Positions 44,297-52,963 of a stretch of 64,000 bases of DNA are shown here, piece after piece (the first letter of the stretch is position 1; each line of letters opens with the position of its first letter). The DNA comes from Bdellovibrionota bacterium (GTDB lineage: Bacteria; Bdellovibrionota; Bdellovibrionia; Bdellovibrionales; JAEYZS01), in NCBI GenBank assembly GCA_040386775.1, contig JAZKEU010000001.1, forward strand, positions 62,001 through 126,000, in the 5' to 3' direction. Below the pieces are notes generated by a model. That model was not told where the DNA came from. It did not search any database and was given only the letters and a program-made list of their open reading frames with translations. The position numbers and the translations under genes were made by a program.

Positions 44297-44734
44297 ATGA
44301 AAAATTTTATTTTAGCATTCACTTTATTAATACAACCATTAACGGCTTGTGCAAAAGCTGATTACGTCTCTCAAGATAAACCAGTATCTCCGAGCTCAGC
44401 ATACCAGGTGATTTTTAAAAAACTTGGAATTTATGCGGAAATAGAATGGGCAAATCCACCACAAAAATCTCAAGATTCAAAATTTCATTTGAAAGTTCTA
44501 GGGATGGTATCTGAAGAAAGCATGCAAAAATTAGAAAGCGCAACGCTAGAGGTGATCTTGTGGATGCCATCCATGGGTCATGGAAGCTCTCCCACTTCTG
44601 TACAAAAAGTGAATTCTTCAACATTTGATGTATCGAATGTTTATTTTATCATGGATGGGGATTGGGAAATTCGTTTTGTATTAAAGAATGGATCCCAAGT
44701 TCTTGATGAAGCTACTTATTCTCTAGATATATAA
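44297..44734 (+). CDS. YtkA/FixH-like lipoprotein
   Basis: A 145-residue lipoprotein (lipobox LTAC, ~residue 18) whose mature part resembles the YtkA-like/FixH beta-sandwich: a VILWMPSMGHGSSPT loop followed by VYFIMDGDWEIRFVLKNG. The MPxMGH motif with nearby Met and His could bind copper. It lies 13 bases after the redoxin gene behind GAAGGAGA, so the two are cotranscribed. A role in periplasmic copper handling is an inference from motif and neighbours. Confidence 0.72.
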   Translation: MKNFILAFTLLIQPLTACAKADYVSQDKPVSPSSAYQVIFKKLGIYAEIEWANPPQKSQDSKFHLKVLGMVSEESMQKLESATLEVILWMPSMGHGSSPTSVQKVNSSTFDVSNVYFIMDGDWEIRFVLKNGSQVLDEATYSLDI

Positions 44735-44744
44735 TGGCAGTAGA

Positions 44745-45629
44745 ATGTTTTTATTTATAATTGGTCTTTTTTTAAGTCACAACGCAGATGCAGCCAGCTG
44801 CTGCAGTGGAGGGACTAGTACCACGGCCATCATCACCAACAATGATCAGGCGCAATTCACGGCAAGTATGATGTTTTCGTCGGTTCATGCCCAAGCGCGC
44901 ACCGATGGAAAATGGCAAAAGCTTGATGGAGATAAAACCCGCGAGATTTTTACGATGGAAGGCTCAGCCCTTCTGGGTGACCGCACCCAAATTTCTTTAA
45001 GCGCCCCTTTTCAAAAAAATTCTTACGAATCCTCCACACAAAATGCCAATGGCTCAGGAGTTGGCGATGTTAAAATGAGCTTTGCGTATGAAGCTGTGAC
45101 AGATTGGGATTACTCAAAGTATCGTCCAAAAATTTATGTGTATTCCCAAGCGCAGCTTCCGACGGGCAAATCCATTTACGAAACTCAAGAGTTAGAAGCT
45201 GTGGATTCAACAGGAACGGGACTCTTAGGCCTTGGAGTTGGGGCGGTTGCCGTAAAAACGATCAAAAAATGGGATTACAATGCTAATATTTTTACCCAAA
45301 AGCTCTTCGATAAAAGTTTTGGCGCAATTCGTATTGAGCCTGGAAATATCTATCAGACAAGTGTGGGCGTTGGTTATAACTACACGGCTTGGAGATTTGG
45401 AATCAACAATCTGGCCTACCTTCAAGACTCTGGTAAAACCTCAGGAATGGTGGATTCAAAGATTTCCATAGAGAGATACGTCTCTTCGACTCTACTCGTC
45501 AGTTACCTTTACGAAGAAGATCTCTCTGTAACGGCGAGTTATTCTGATCAAACCTTAATCGGAAAACCGGTAAATACTCAGCTCAGCCGAGCAGTTTTCT
45601 TGAGTCTACAAAAACATTGGCCAAGATAA
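44745..45629 (+). CDS. Predicted outer-membrane beta-barrel with N-terminal Cys pair
   Basis: A 294-residue protein: a short signal peptide (cut near ADA-AS), then a mature N-terminus with CCSGG, then ~250 residues of alternating amphipathic strands rich in Tyr/Thr/Gly. It looks like an outer-membrane barrel of the transporter-like or meta-pathway phenol degradation family. It starts ten bases after the lipoprotein stop, completing the redoxin-lipoprotein-barrel operon. The CC pair at the mature N-terminus could contact metal or the upstream redoxin. Family not certain. Confidence 0.7.
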   Translation: MFLFIIGLFLSHNADAASCCSGGTSTTAIITNNDQAQFTASMMFSSVHAQARTDGKWQKLDGDKTREIFTMEGSALLGDRTQISLSAPFQKNSYESSTQNANGSGVGDVKMSFAYEAVTDWDYSKYRPKIYVYSQAQLPTGKSIYETQELEAVDSTGTGLLGLGVGAVAVKTIKKWDYNANIFTQKLFDKSFGAIRIEPGNIYQTSVGVGYNYTAWRFGINNLAYLQDSGKTSGMVDSKISIERYVSSTLLVSYLYEEDLSVTASYSDQTLIGKPVNTQLSRAVFLSLQKHWPR

Positions 45630-45707
45630 GTCATAAGCATAGACATTCAGTCTTGATTTCATTCGTGATCTCAATATAAATTCTATCTTTCAAATCAGGA
45701 GACATTC

Positions 45708-46658
45708 ATGGCTAAAGGCACTTATTCGAATCAAGCAACAAACAGTGAAAAAGTAAAAGAAATTTTAAGCTGGTACGGAGCAGATAATCCTGGAGTTCTT
45801 GCGAACTTATCAAGACTTCTTAATCACGGAAGAACTGGCGGAACTGGAAAACTCGTTATCCTTCCGGTGGATCAAGGTTTTGAACATGGGCCGGCAAGAT
45901 CCTTCCAAAAAAATTCCGCAGGATACAATCCGCATTACCATTTCGAATTGGCAATTGAATCAGGTTGCAACGCTTATGCGGCTCCACTCGGATTTTTAGA
46001 AGCAGGTGCAAGAGAATACGCCGGCGAAATTCCTTTGATCTTAAAAGTAAACAATTCCGATGTTCTTTACGATAACAAATCTCCAATCTCTGCTTTAACA
46101 TCTTCAGTGGATGATGCTCTAAGATTGGGTTGCGCGGGAATTGGTTTCACTATCTATCCTGGAAGTGGCGACAGAAAGCAAATGTACGAAGAGATCGCAA
46201 GAATGTCTAAAGAAGCAAAAAAAGCAGGTTTAGTTGTTGTAATTTGGGCTTATGCAAGAGGACCGAATCTTTCTAAAGACGGTGAGACTGCAGTAGACGT
46301 GATTGCTTATGCTGCTCAAATCGCAGCACAACTTGGTGCTCACATTATTAAAGTGAAGCCGCCAACTAAACACGTAGAACTTGCTGAAGCTAAAAAAGTA
46401 TTCGATGAATTCAAAATCCCAATTTCAACACTCACAGAACAAGTGAAGCACGTAGTGCAAAGTTGCTTTGATGGTAGAAGAATTATTATCTTTAGTGGTG
46501 GAGCGGCTAAGGGCACCGATGCGGTGCTTGAAGAAGTAAAGCATATCGCAAAAGGTGGCGGATTTGGCTCGATCATGGGAAGAAACGCCTTCCAAAGACC
46601 AAAGCTCGAAGCAATTAAATTGATTAACGATGTTCAAGATATTTTTGTAAAAGGATAG
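45708..46658 (+). CDS. fbaB: Class I fructose-bisphosphate aldolase (DhnA/FbaB type)
   Basis: A 316-residue TIM-barrel aldolase that makes or cleaves fructose 1,6-bisphosphate through a Lys Schiff base. ILPVDQGFEHGPARSF is the family N-terminal signature; HIIKVKPPTKH includes the candidate Schiff-base Lys; IIFSGGAAKG binds phosphate. CAGGAGA precedes the ATG. In cells living on amino and fatty acids it would serve gluconeogenesis (inference). The TTG start of lysS is 12 bases downstream. Confidence 0.92.
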   Translation: MAKGTYSNQATNSEKVKEILSWYGADNPGVLANLSRLLNHGRTGGTGKLVILPVDQGFEHGPARSFQKNSAGYNPHYHFELAIESGCNAYAAPLGFLEAGAREYAGEIPLILKVNNSDVLYDNKSPISALTSSVDDALRLGCAGIGFTIYPGSGDRKQMYEEIARMSKEAKKAGLVVVIWAYARGPNLSKDGETAVDVIAYAAQIAAQLGAHIIKVKPPTKHVELAEAKKVFDEFKIPISTLTEQVKHVVQSCFDGRRIIIFSGGAAKGTDAVLEEVKHIAKGGGFGSIMGRNAFQRPKLEAIKLINDVQDIFVKG

Positions 46659-46669
46659 AGGTAAAAGTT

Positions 46670-48169
46670 TTGAGTGAATTAATAAATGATCACGTTGAGA
46701 GAGAAAATCCGCTAAAAGCTGAGAAAAGAAAAAAACTGACCGAACTCAGAGAGAAAGGCATTAATCCTTTTCCTTACGCTTTTGAAAGAAGCATCGATGC
46801 CACGGAAGCTCGTAAAAAATACGAAGCACTTCAAAACGGTGAAGCAGCTAAAGATCAAAAAGTCACAATGGCAGGTCGTCTTATCACAAAACGTCCGATG
46901 GGTAAGGCTGCGTTTTTTACTTTCCAAGATCAAGAAGGAACATTTCAAGCTTATATCAGAGTTCAAGAGTTATCTCCGGAAGATGCAATCTCTTGGGACT
47001 ATATCGATATCGGAGATATCGTAGGTCTTACAGGTTTTGTCTTCAGAACTCAAAAAGGGGAATTATCAATCCACTGTGAGAAATTCCAAATTCTTACTAA
47101 AACTCTAGAACCACTTCCAGATAAGTATCATGGACTTGTTGATACAGATTTAAGATATCGTTACAGACATCTTGATCTCATCATGTCTCCAGAAACTAAA
47201 AAAGTATTTCAAACCAGAACAAAGATTATCAAGGCGATCAGAAAATTCTTAGACGATCGCGGATTTATGGAAGTTGAAACGCCGATTCTTCAACCTGTTT
47301 ATGGAGGAGCAGCGGCAGAACCCTTCACGACTCATCATAATGCTTTGGATATGAAGCTCTATATGAAAATTTCTCCAGAATTGTATTTGAAGAAGTTGAT
47401 CGTAGGTGGATTTGATAAAGTTTATGATCTAAATAAAAACTTTAGGAACGAAGGTATCGATAGATCTCATAACCCAGAGTTCTCAATGATTGAATGGTAT
47501 GAGGCCTACACAGATTACAATTACCAAATGACACAATTTGAAGAGCTTGTTTCATTCTTAGCCAAAGAAATCACGGGCAGTTACAAAGTTCAGTATCAAG
47601 GAAAAGAAATCGATTTCACAACTCCTTGGAAAAGACTTTCTGTTTACGATGCCATCAAAGAATACGGCAAAGTGGATGTTGAAAAATTATCTTCGGCAGA
47701 ACTTTTCGACCAGTTAAAGAAAAGTGGCAGCGACAGAAAAGGTCCTGCAAGCAAAGGAGAGATGGCTGCTGAACTCTTTGAGTTGGTGGCAGAAGAGCAC
47801 TTATGGAATCCGATTTTTATTACGGATCACCCAGTTGAAATTTCTCCTCTGACGAAAAAACACAGAACAAAAGCCGGTCTTGTGGAAAGATTTGAGCCTT
47901 TTGCAGCTTGTATGGAAATCGGAAATTCTTATTCGGAGTTGAACGATCCAGAAGAGCAAAGATCAAGACTAGAAGAACAAGATAAGCAAAGAGCGCACAA
48001 TAAAGAAGCTCATCCAATGGACGAAGACTTCTTGCACGCCATTGATGTGGGAATGCCACCCACGGGTGGTGTAGGACTTGGTATTGAGAGAATCGTAATG
48101 ATCCTTACAGATCAAGCGTCTATCAGAGATATTATCTTCTTCCCTACGATGAAAATAAAGAATGATTAA
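46670..48169 (+). CDS. lysS: Lysyl-tRNA synthetase (class II)
   Basis: A 499-residue class II synthetase: OB-fold anticodon-binding domain (~55-150, VTMAGRLITKRPMGKAAFFTFQD), motif 1 near GFMEVETPILQP, motif 2 FRNEGIDRSHNPEF, motif 3 GVGLGIERIVM at the end. It charges tRNA-Lys with ATP. The length is normal (E. coli 505). Translation starts at TTG (46670) behind GAGGTAA. Its last eight bases overlap tilS. Confidence 0.97.
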   Translation: MSELINDHVERENPLKAEKRKKLTELREKGINPFPYAFERSIDATEARKKYEALQNGEAAKDQKVTMAGRLITKRPMGKAAFFTFQDQEGTFQAYIRVQELSPEDAISWDYIDIGDIVGLTGFVFRTQKGELSIHCEKFQILTKTLEPLPDKYHGLVDTDLRYRYRHLDLIMSPETKKVFQTRTKIIKAIRKFLDDRGFMEVETPILQPVYGGAAAEPFTTHHNALDMKLYMKISPELYLKKLIVGGFDKVYDLNKNFRNEGIDRSHNPEFSMIEWYEAYTDYNYQMTQFEELVSFLAKEITGSYKVQYQGKEIDFTTPWKRLSVYDAIKEYGKVDVEKLSSAELFDQLKKSGSDRKGPASKGEMAAELFELVAEEHLWNPIFITDHPVEISPLTKKHRTKAGLVERFEPFAACMEIGNSYSELNDPEEQRSRLEEQDKQRAHNKEAHPMDEDFLHAIDVGMPPTGGVGLGIERIVMILTDQASIRDIIFFPTMKIKND

Positions 48170-49115
48170 GAAATTTGATTTTGATTTTATCAAGAATACG
48201 GAACAGCTTTTAAAGCAACACAACCTTGGAAATAAAAAACTCCTTGTCGGTGTTTCCGGAGGAGTTGATTCTGTTGTTTTATTTCATCATTTATTAAAAG
48301 TTTCAGATAAATTGCCTCTTGATATTTCGGTTTGTTACGTTCACCACGGTATTTCTGCTGATGAAAAACAAAACAAATACCGTGATCGTGCTTTTTCGTT
48401 TGTAAAAAGACTCGCGGAAGAAAACAGAATTCCATTTTTTACGAATGATCCTAAAAAAAACAAATCCTCTGACGAAGAATACTTTAGAAATCTTCGAAAT
48501 GATTTTTTTGTATCGACAATGTCCGAAAATAAAATCGATATTTTGCTCAAAGCTCATCATCGAGATGATTTGTTAGAAACAAGGCTCATTCGCTTGATTC
48601 GCGGTGTGGGTGACCAAGGTTTTGAATCTATGACAGAGTTCAATGGTGAGATTTTTAGACCCTTACTCACTTGGAGTAGAGAAGAGATCGAAAATTATGC
48701 AAAAAAATATCAATTGGATTTCGTAAAAGATCCTTCTAACAAGGATGGAAAGTATTTTAGAAATTGGATCAGAAACTCTTGGTTGAAAGATTTAGAGGCA
48801 TATAGACCTGGGGCAAAGTCCAGCCTGACGCGCTCGTTAGAGAATATTTCACAAATGCTAAAGGCAGATTCTGGCTGTGACTTTTCTGCCACAATCGACA
48901 AAAGTGGTATTATTCGTAGCAAGCTCATTTTGCTCAATAAGTTGGATCAAAGAAGAGTATTTGCCTTCTACTTGAATAAAATGAATGTGAAGAACTATTC
49001 TCACTCTCATATTGATGAAATTTTAAAGCGTCTTGACAGTTCCAAAAAGGCACTCACATTTCATGTGATGGGTTGTGACTGGGTAGTTGACACTGAGCAT
49101 ATCTCCATCAAATAA
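48162..49115 (+). CDS. tilS: tRNA(Ile)-lysidine synthase
   Basis: A 317-residue N-type ATP pyrophosphatase that converts C34 of tRNA-Ile(CAU) to lysidine, making it read AUA. The P-loop VGVSGGVDSVVLFHH, VCYVHHGIS, LLKAHHRDDLLETRLIRLIRG and the FRNWIRN motif are all present. It has the compact form without the long C-terminal domains of the E. coli enzyme. The ATG overlaps lysS by eight bases, a sensible pair as both handle lysine and tRNA. The stop codon (49113-49115) lies inside the left arm of a large inverted repeat. Confidence 0.94.
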   Translation: MIKKFDFDFIKNTEQLLKQHNLGNKKLLVGVSGGVDSVVLFHHLLKVSDKLPLDISVCYVHHGISADEKQNKYRDRAFSFVKRLAEENRIPFFTNDPKKNKSSDEEYFRNLRNDFFVSTMSENKIDILLKAHHRDDLLETRLIRLIRGVGDQGFESMTEFNGEIFRPLLTWSREEIENYAKKYQLDFVKDPSNKDGKYFRNWIRNSWLKDLEAYRPGAKSSLTRSLENISQMLKADSGCDFSATIDKSGIIRSKLILLNKLDQRRVFAFYLNKMNVKNYSHSHIDEILKRLDSSKKALTFHVMGCDWVVDTEHISIK

Positions 49116-49269
49116 AACAAATAAGTTTTAAACTAACAGCCGACCTTAAGGCCAAGCGCAATTGTTAAGATTCTGCGCCTCGCATTTGGCTGCGAGAGTC
49201 TAGTAAATATATCTTAGAATTCGTCTCTTTAATACTTTCGGCTGTTAGTTTAAAACTTATTTGTTTTAT
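49112..49269. repeat. 158-bp inverted-repeat element between tilS and ftsH
   Basis: Two perfect 32-base inverted arms (49112-49143, ending CTAACAGCCGA; and 49238-49269, starting TCGGCTGTTAG) flank 94 bases. The interior holds its own hairpins: the palindrome CCTTAAGG (49144-49151), GCGCA/TGCGC (49156-49160 with 49174-49178), and CTCGCA-TTTGGC-TGCGAG (49179-49196). The tilS stop codon lies within the left arm. No protein frame and no obvious target-site duplication are seen. It could be a MITE-like mobile element or a structured RNA; the folded transcript would be a 32-bp duplex capped by small stems. Confidence 0.85.
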
Positions 49270-49327
49270 GAATTATCCTGATTTTGTGCTATCCTAAAAT
49301 AGCTTTTAACTCTTCGAAAGGAATCCG

Positions 49328-51328
49328 ATGCGTTCTACTCAAAAAACTCTAGCCTTGTGGGCATTATTGGTTGTTGTAGCAATCATACTTTTTCAATTCT
49401 ATGATCAAAAACTTCAAACTACGATCACTGATTTTAATTATGCAAAATTCGTGGAAGCGATCAAAGCCAAAGAAATCAAGCCCGACACAGTGGCATTCAA
49501 CCAACAGACAAATGAAATTACTGGTGAGTTGAAAGACGAGCTTAAAGAAAAATATAAGGGCGCTCAAAAATTCACTATCGTGGGTAACACAGACGAGCAA
49601 TCGTTTAAGATTTTGCAAGAAAACGGGTATACACCAAACTACGTGAAAAATGAGAATAATGGATTCTTGCAATCACTTTTTGTAAACTGGTTACCGTTGA
49701 TTATTATTTTCTTAATGTTCATGTTTTTCATGCGCCAAATTCAAGTTGGTGGCGGAAAGGCAATGAGCTTTGGTAAATCTAAAGCAAAACTTCTTACCGA
49801 AAATAAAAATCGCGTAACTTTCAAAGACGTTGCTGGTGTGGAAGAAGCCAAAGATGATTTAACTGAAATTATCGACTTTTTAAAATCTCCAAAAAAATTC
49901 ACAAACCTTGGTGGTAGAATTCCCAAAGGTGTTTTGCTGGTTGGTCCTCCGGGAACAGGTAAAACTTTGCTTGCAAGAGCTGTAGCTGGTGAGGCTGGTG
50001 TTCCGTTCTACACGATCTCTGGTTCTGATTTTGTTGAAATGTTTGTAGGTGTCGGAGCATCTAGAGTAAGAGATTTATTTGAACAAGGTAAGCGTAGTGC
50101 TCCTTGCATTATCTTTATTGATGAGATCGATGCCGTAGGACGTCATCGTGGTGCCGGCATGGGCGGTGGGCACGATGAAAGAGAGCAAACTCTAAACCAA
50201 TTATTGGTTGAGATGGATGGATTTGAAAGTAACGAAGGCGTAATCCTTATCGCTGCGACAAACCGTCCGGATGTTTTGGATCCCGCATTGTTGAGACCAG
50301 GAAGATTCGATAGAAGAGTTATCGTTGGAAAACCTGATCTTAAAGGCAGAGTTGAAATTCTAAAAGTTCATACAAGAAAAACTCCTTTGGCATCAGAAGT
50401 GGCTATCGAAAAAGTAGCGAGAGGAACCCCGGGGTTTTCTGGTGCTGACCTTGAGAACTTAGTGAATGAAGCTGCTCTGATGGCAGCAAGACACAATAAA
50501 AAAGTTATCGATATGCATGACTTCGAAAATGCCAGAGATAAAGTTTTGATGGGGCCTGAGAGAAAATCTATGGTGATCAACGAAGATGATAAGAAAAATA
50601 CAGCTTATCACGAGGCGGGTCACACAATCATGGCTAAAAAGCTAAAGCATATGGACCCAGTTCACAAAGTAACAATCATTCCAAGAGGGATGGCTTTGGG
50701 TGTCACTCAAACATTGCCGATCGATGATCGCGTTTCCTTAACAAGAGAAAAAGCTAAAAACATGATTGCGATGCTTTTTGGCGGAAGAGCTGCGGAAGAA
50801 ATCATTTTTACAGATTTCACGACAGGCGCTTCAAACGATATTGAAAGAGCAACAGAACTTGCGCGCAAGATGGTTTGCGAGTGGGGTATGTCAGATAAAC
50901 TAGGACCATTGCACTACGAAAAGCGTGAAGGTCATGTGTTCTTAGGTTTAAACTCTGCTCAACCGGCTAGAGAATACTCTGAACAAACTGGTCAAGAAAT
51001 CGATAGCGAAGTAAGAAAGCTTGTTAAAGAAGGCCACGAAAGAGCTCTCACAATCTTAAAAGAAAATTTACAAGCGTTACATAATCTTTCTCTAGCATTA
51101 TTAGAAAAAGAAACTCTTGATGGTATTGAAATCGATATGATCATGGAAGGTAAAACTTTAGCAGATATCGAAAAAGAAAGAGAGCTCAGAGCAAAAACTC
51201 TAGAAGAGCAAAATAAAAAACAAGAAGAAGAAAATAAGAAAAAAGAACTTGAAGAGGCTCGTTTAAAAGACGAGTTGAAAAAACCTTCAGGTGGAGGAAT
51301 GGGTAACACCGGTCCAGTAACTACATAA
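49328..51328 (+). CDS. ftsH: ATP-dependent zinc metalloprotease FtsH
   Basis: A 666-residue membrane AAA+ protease that degrades misfolded membrane and regulatory proteins. Two transmembrane helices (~8-25, ~118-138) flank a periplasmic domain. The AAA module (~165-420) has [19 protein letters not shown] and the second region of homology with [18 protein letters not shown]. The protease domain has the zinc motif YHEAGHTIM (~430). A charged coiled-coil tail (~605-655) precedes a Gly/Pro-rich end. AAAGGA precedes the ATG. The inverted-repeat element lies 58 bases upstream and may affect its expression. Confidence 0.98.
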   Translation: MRSTQKTLALWALLVVVAIILFQFYDQKLQTTITDFNYAKFVEAIKAKEIKPDTVAFNQQTNEITGELKDELKEKYKGAQKFTIVGNTDEQSFKILQENGYTPNYVKNENNGFLQSLFVNWLPLIIIFLMFMFFMRQIQVGGGKAMSFGKSKAKLLTENKNRVTFKDVAGVEEAKDDLTEIIDFLKSPKKFTNLGGRIPKGVLLVGPPGTGKTLLARAVAGEAGVPFYTISGSDFVEMFVGVGASRVRDLFEQGKRSAPCIIFIDEIDAVGRHRGAGMGGGHDEREQTLNQLLVEMDGFESNEGVILIAATNRPDVLDPALLRPGRFDRRVIVGKPDLKGRVEILKVHTRKTPLASEVAIEKVARGTPGFSGADLENLVNEAALMAARHNKKVIDMHDFENARDKVLMGPERKSMVINEDDKKNTAYHEAGHTIMAKKLKHMDPVHKVTIIPRGMALGVTQTLPIDDRVSLTREKAKNMIAMLFGGRAAEEIIFTDFTTGASNDIERATELARKMVCEWGMSDKLGPLHYEKREGHVFLGLNSAQPAREYSEQTGQEIDSEVRKLVKEGHERALTILKENLQALHNLSLALLEKETLDGIEIDMIMEGKTLADIEKERELRAKTLEEQNKKQEEENKKKELEEARLKDELKKPSGGGMGNTGPVTT

Positions 51329-51366
51329 CTAGAACAACCTAAGTCAACAACGTGAGGGGAATAGTT

Positions 51367-51383
51367 GTCAGCCTTTGGCTGAC
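51367..51383 (+). promoter_or_regulatory. Hairpin just upstream of cdaA
   Basis: GTCAGCC (51367-51373) and GGCTGAC (51377-51383) form a tight 7-bp stem with a three-base loop, 13 bases before the cdaA ATG and directly after the purine-rich GAGGGGA (51354-51360). The ATG has no other Shine-Dalgarno, so the hairpin may shorten or block the path from that site. No T run follows. Confidence 0.45.
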
Positions 51384-51396
51384 GGCTCGCAACAAG

Positions 51397-52215
51397 ATGA
51401 CATTTTTTGGCCGCTTCTTTGAAAACATAAGCTGGATCCTCGGACAAGTGAGGATATGGGATGTCTTAGACATGCTCCTCGTTTGGCTTATTGTTTATCG
51501 TATTCTTCTATTGATTAGGCAAACTCGCGCTATTCAAATGTTATCAGGTCTTGGAATTTTGGCCATCACTTATGTTTCTTCGCATTGGTTAGATCTTTTT
51601 ACTATCAAATGGTTATTAGAAAACTTCTTCGATAATTTATTCGTAATCGTTGTTGTTCTCTTTCAAAATGAAATCAGAAAAGCACTTGCACACATTGGTA
51701 GAAATCCATTCTTTAGCGGGGTTTCTGCTGTGGAAGAAACGCAAGTTATTGAAGAGCTCGCAAAATGTTCTATTCAGCTTGCACAACGTGGATACGGAGC
51801 TCTTATCGTTATTGAAAGAGAGATGGGCTTAGAGGAGTTCGTTGAAGTCGGAACAAATCTCGATGCCTCGGTGAGCAGTGAACTTTTGAGTTCGATCTTC
51901 TTACCATCGAGTCCATTACATGATGGTGCCGTTATCATCCGCGGTGGTCGCATTAGAGCGGCAGGATGTTTCTTGCCATTAACTAAGAGTCCTCAGGTGG
52001 ATAAAAATTTGGGAACTCGTCATAGAGCCGCGATTGGCTTAACGGAAGAAACGGATGCCATTGTGATTGTGGTTTCTGAAGAAAATAATTTTGTGAGCGT
52101 TGTTGAGAGCGGTCAGATGTCTCAGGATTTAGATCATAAGACTTTAAGAAAATTCTTATATGATGCATTTCAAATGTCTCATGAGATCAATATGGAAAGA
52201 GGCGCCAACGTATGA
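51397..52215 (+). CDS. cdaA: CdaA-type diadenylate cyclase
   Basis: A 272-residue enzyme making cyclic di-AMP from two ATP, about the same length as B. subtilis CdaA (273). Three N-terminal transmembrane helices (~20-85) are followed by the DisA_N cyclase domain (~105-250), with the DGA motif in PLHDGAVII and the RHR motif in GTRHRAAIG. It is followed by a YbbR-domain protein and glmM, the gene order known from Firmicutes as cdaA-cdaR-glmM. The start at 51397 matches family length; a GTG at 51352 would add 15 residues. Confidence 0.94.
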   Translation: MTFFGRFFENISWILGQVRIWDVLDMLLVWLIVYRILLLIRQTRAIQMLSGLGILAITYVSSHWLDLFTIKWLLENFFDNLFVIVVVLFQNEIRKALAHIGRNPFFSGVSAVEETQVIEELAKCSIQLAQRGYGALIVIEREMGLEEFVEVGTNLDASVSSELLSSIFLPSSPLHDGAVIIRGGRIRAAGCFLPLTKSPQVDKNLGTRHRAAIGLTEETDAIVIVVSEENNFVSVVESGQMSQDLDHKTLRKFLYDAFQMSHEINMERGANV

Positions 52216-52219
52216 GTAT

Positions 52220-52247
52220 CAGTATATGAGCACCAGTATATGAGCCC
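52220..52247 (+). repeat. 14-bp tandem duplication at the cdaA-ybbR junction
   Basis: CAGTATATGAGCAC (52220-52233) is repeated as CAGTATATGAGCCC (52234-52247), with one difference. Each copy carries an ATG: the first (52226) opens a five-codon frame ending at 52241-52243, the second (52240) is the ybbR start. The cdaA stop is itself in a GTATGAG. The junction has therefore acquired an additional potential initiation codon. Confidence 0.75.
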
Positions 52248-52935
52248 TATGTCACCTAAACCAAAATTAAAGTGGAATGATAAGTTCAAAGAAACTCTTT
52301 ATGAGAATGGAAGCTACAAGGTCGTAGCTCTTCTGATCACTTTGATTTTGTGGATCACGGTTCTTGGAAACAAAGACCAAGTTTTAAATCAATATGTAAA
52401 ATTGAATTTTATACTTCCAAAGAATCATATCATTGCCAACGGAATCACAGATCAGGTTCAAGTGCAGATTTCAGGAAGTAGATTGTCACTCAAAAAATTA
52501 GCAAAAGGTTTAGAGCCCATCGAATTGAATCTTGAGGATGCAAGACCGGGAAGAACGATCATCGCTATTCCTACGGATAAAATCACCTTGCCGTTTGGTG
52601 CGCAGATTGTGAGTGTAAATCCAGCGACTCTAGTTGTCGATGTTGATCAGATCATTACTAAGAGAGTTCCAGTGAAGATCACTTGGGACGCAGATGAAGA
52701 GCCACAATTTGTGAAGGTTTCACAAATTAAACCTGCAAGCATCATTGTAAAAGGCGCTGCAAGTGTTCTTGGTAGAATCCAAGAGGTCTGGACGGATCCA
52801 ATTAGTCCATTAGAGGTGGTTTTTGATAAATCAAAAACAAATGTAGAATTTAGAGTAGGTTTAAAAGAATTTAGTTATTTTGGCGTATTACCTATAGAAA
52901 ATAAAAATGTGACAGTGTCACTACAACAAAAGTAA
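52240..52935 (+). CDS. YbbR-domain protein (CdaR-like regulator of CdaA)
   Basis: A 231-residue protein with one N-terminal transmembrane helix (~27-45, VVALLITLILWITVLG) and two YbbR-type beta repeats facing the periplasm (~50-135, ~140-230). In Firmicutes CdaR binds CdaA and GlmM and modulates c-di-AMP synthesis. It sits between cdaA and glmM here, so the same role is likely. No Shine-Dalgarno precedes the ATG, so translation is probably coupled to cdaA through the overlapping minicistrons. Confidence 0.85.
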   Translation: MSPMSPKPKLKWNDKFKETLYENGSYKVVALLITLILWITVLGNKDQVLNQYVKLNFILPKNHIIANGITDQVQVQISGSRLSLKKLAKGLEPIELNLEDARPGRTIIAIPTDKITLPFGAQIVSVNPATLVVDVDQIITKRVPVKITWDADEEPQFVKVSQIKPASIIVKGAASVLGRIQEVWTDPISPLEVVFDKSKTNVEFRVGLKEFSYFGVLPIENKNVTVSLQQK

Positions 52936-52963
52936 AAAAGTGCGCCTTTTGGAGAAAGAAATT

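Noticed and set aside
49151-49196. A tRNA-like fold in the core of the inverted-repeat element
   Set aside because: Stems are present but there is no T-loop consensus, acceptor stem or CCA arrangement.
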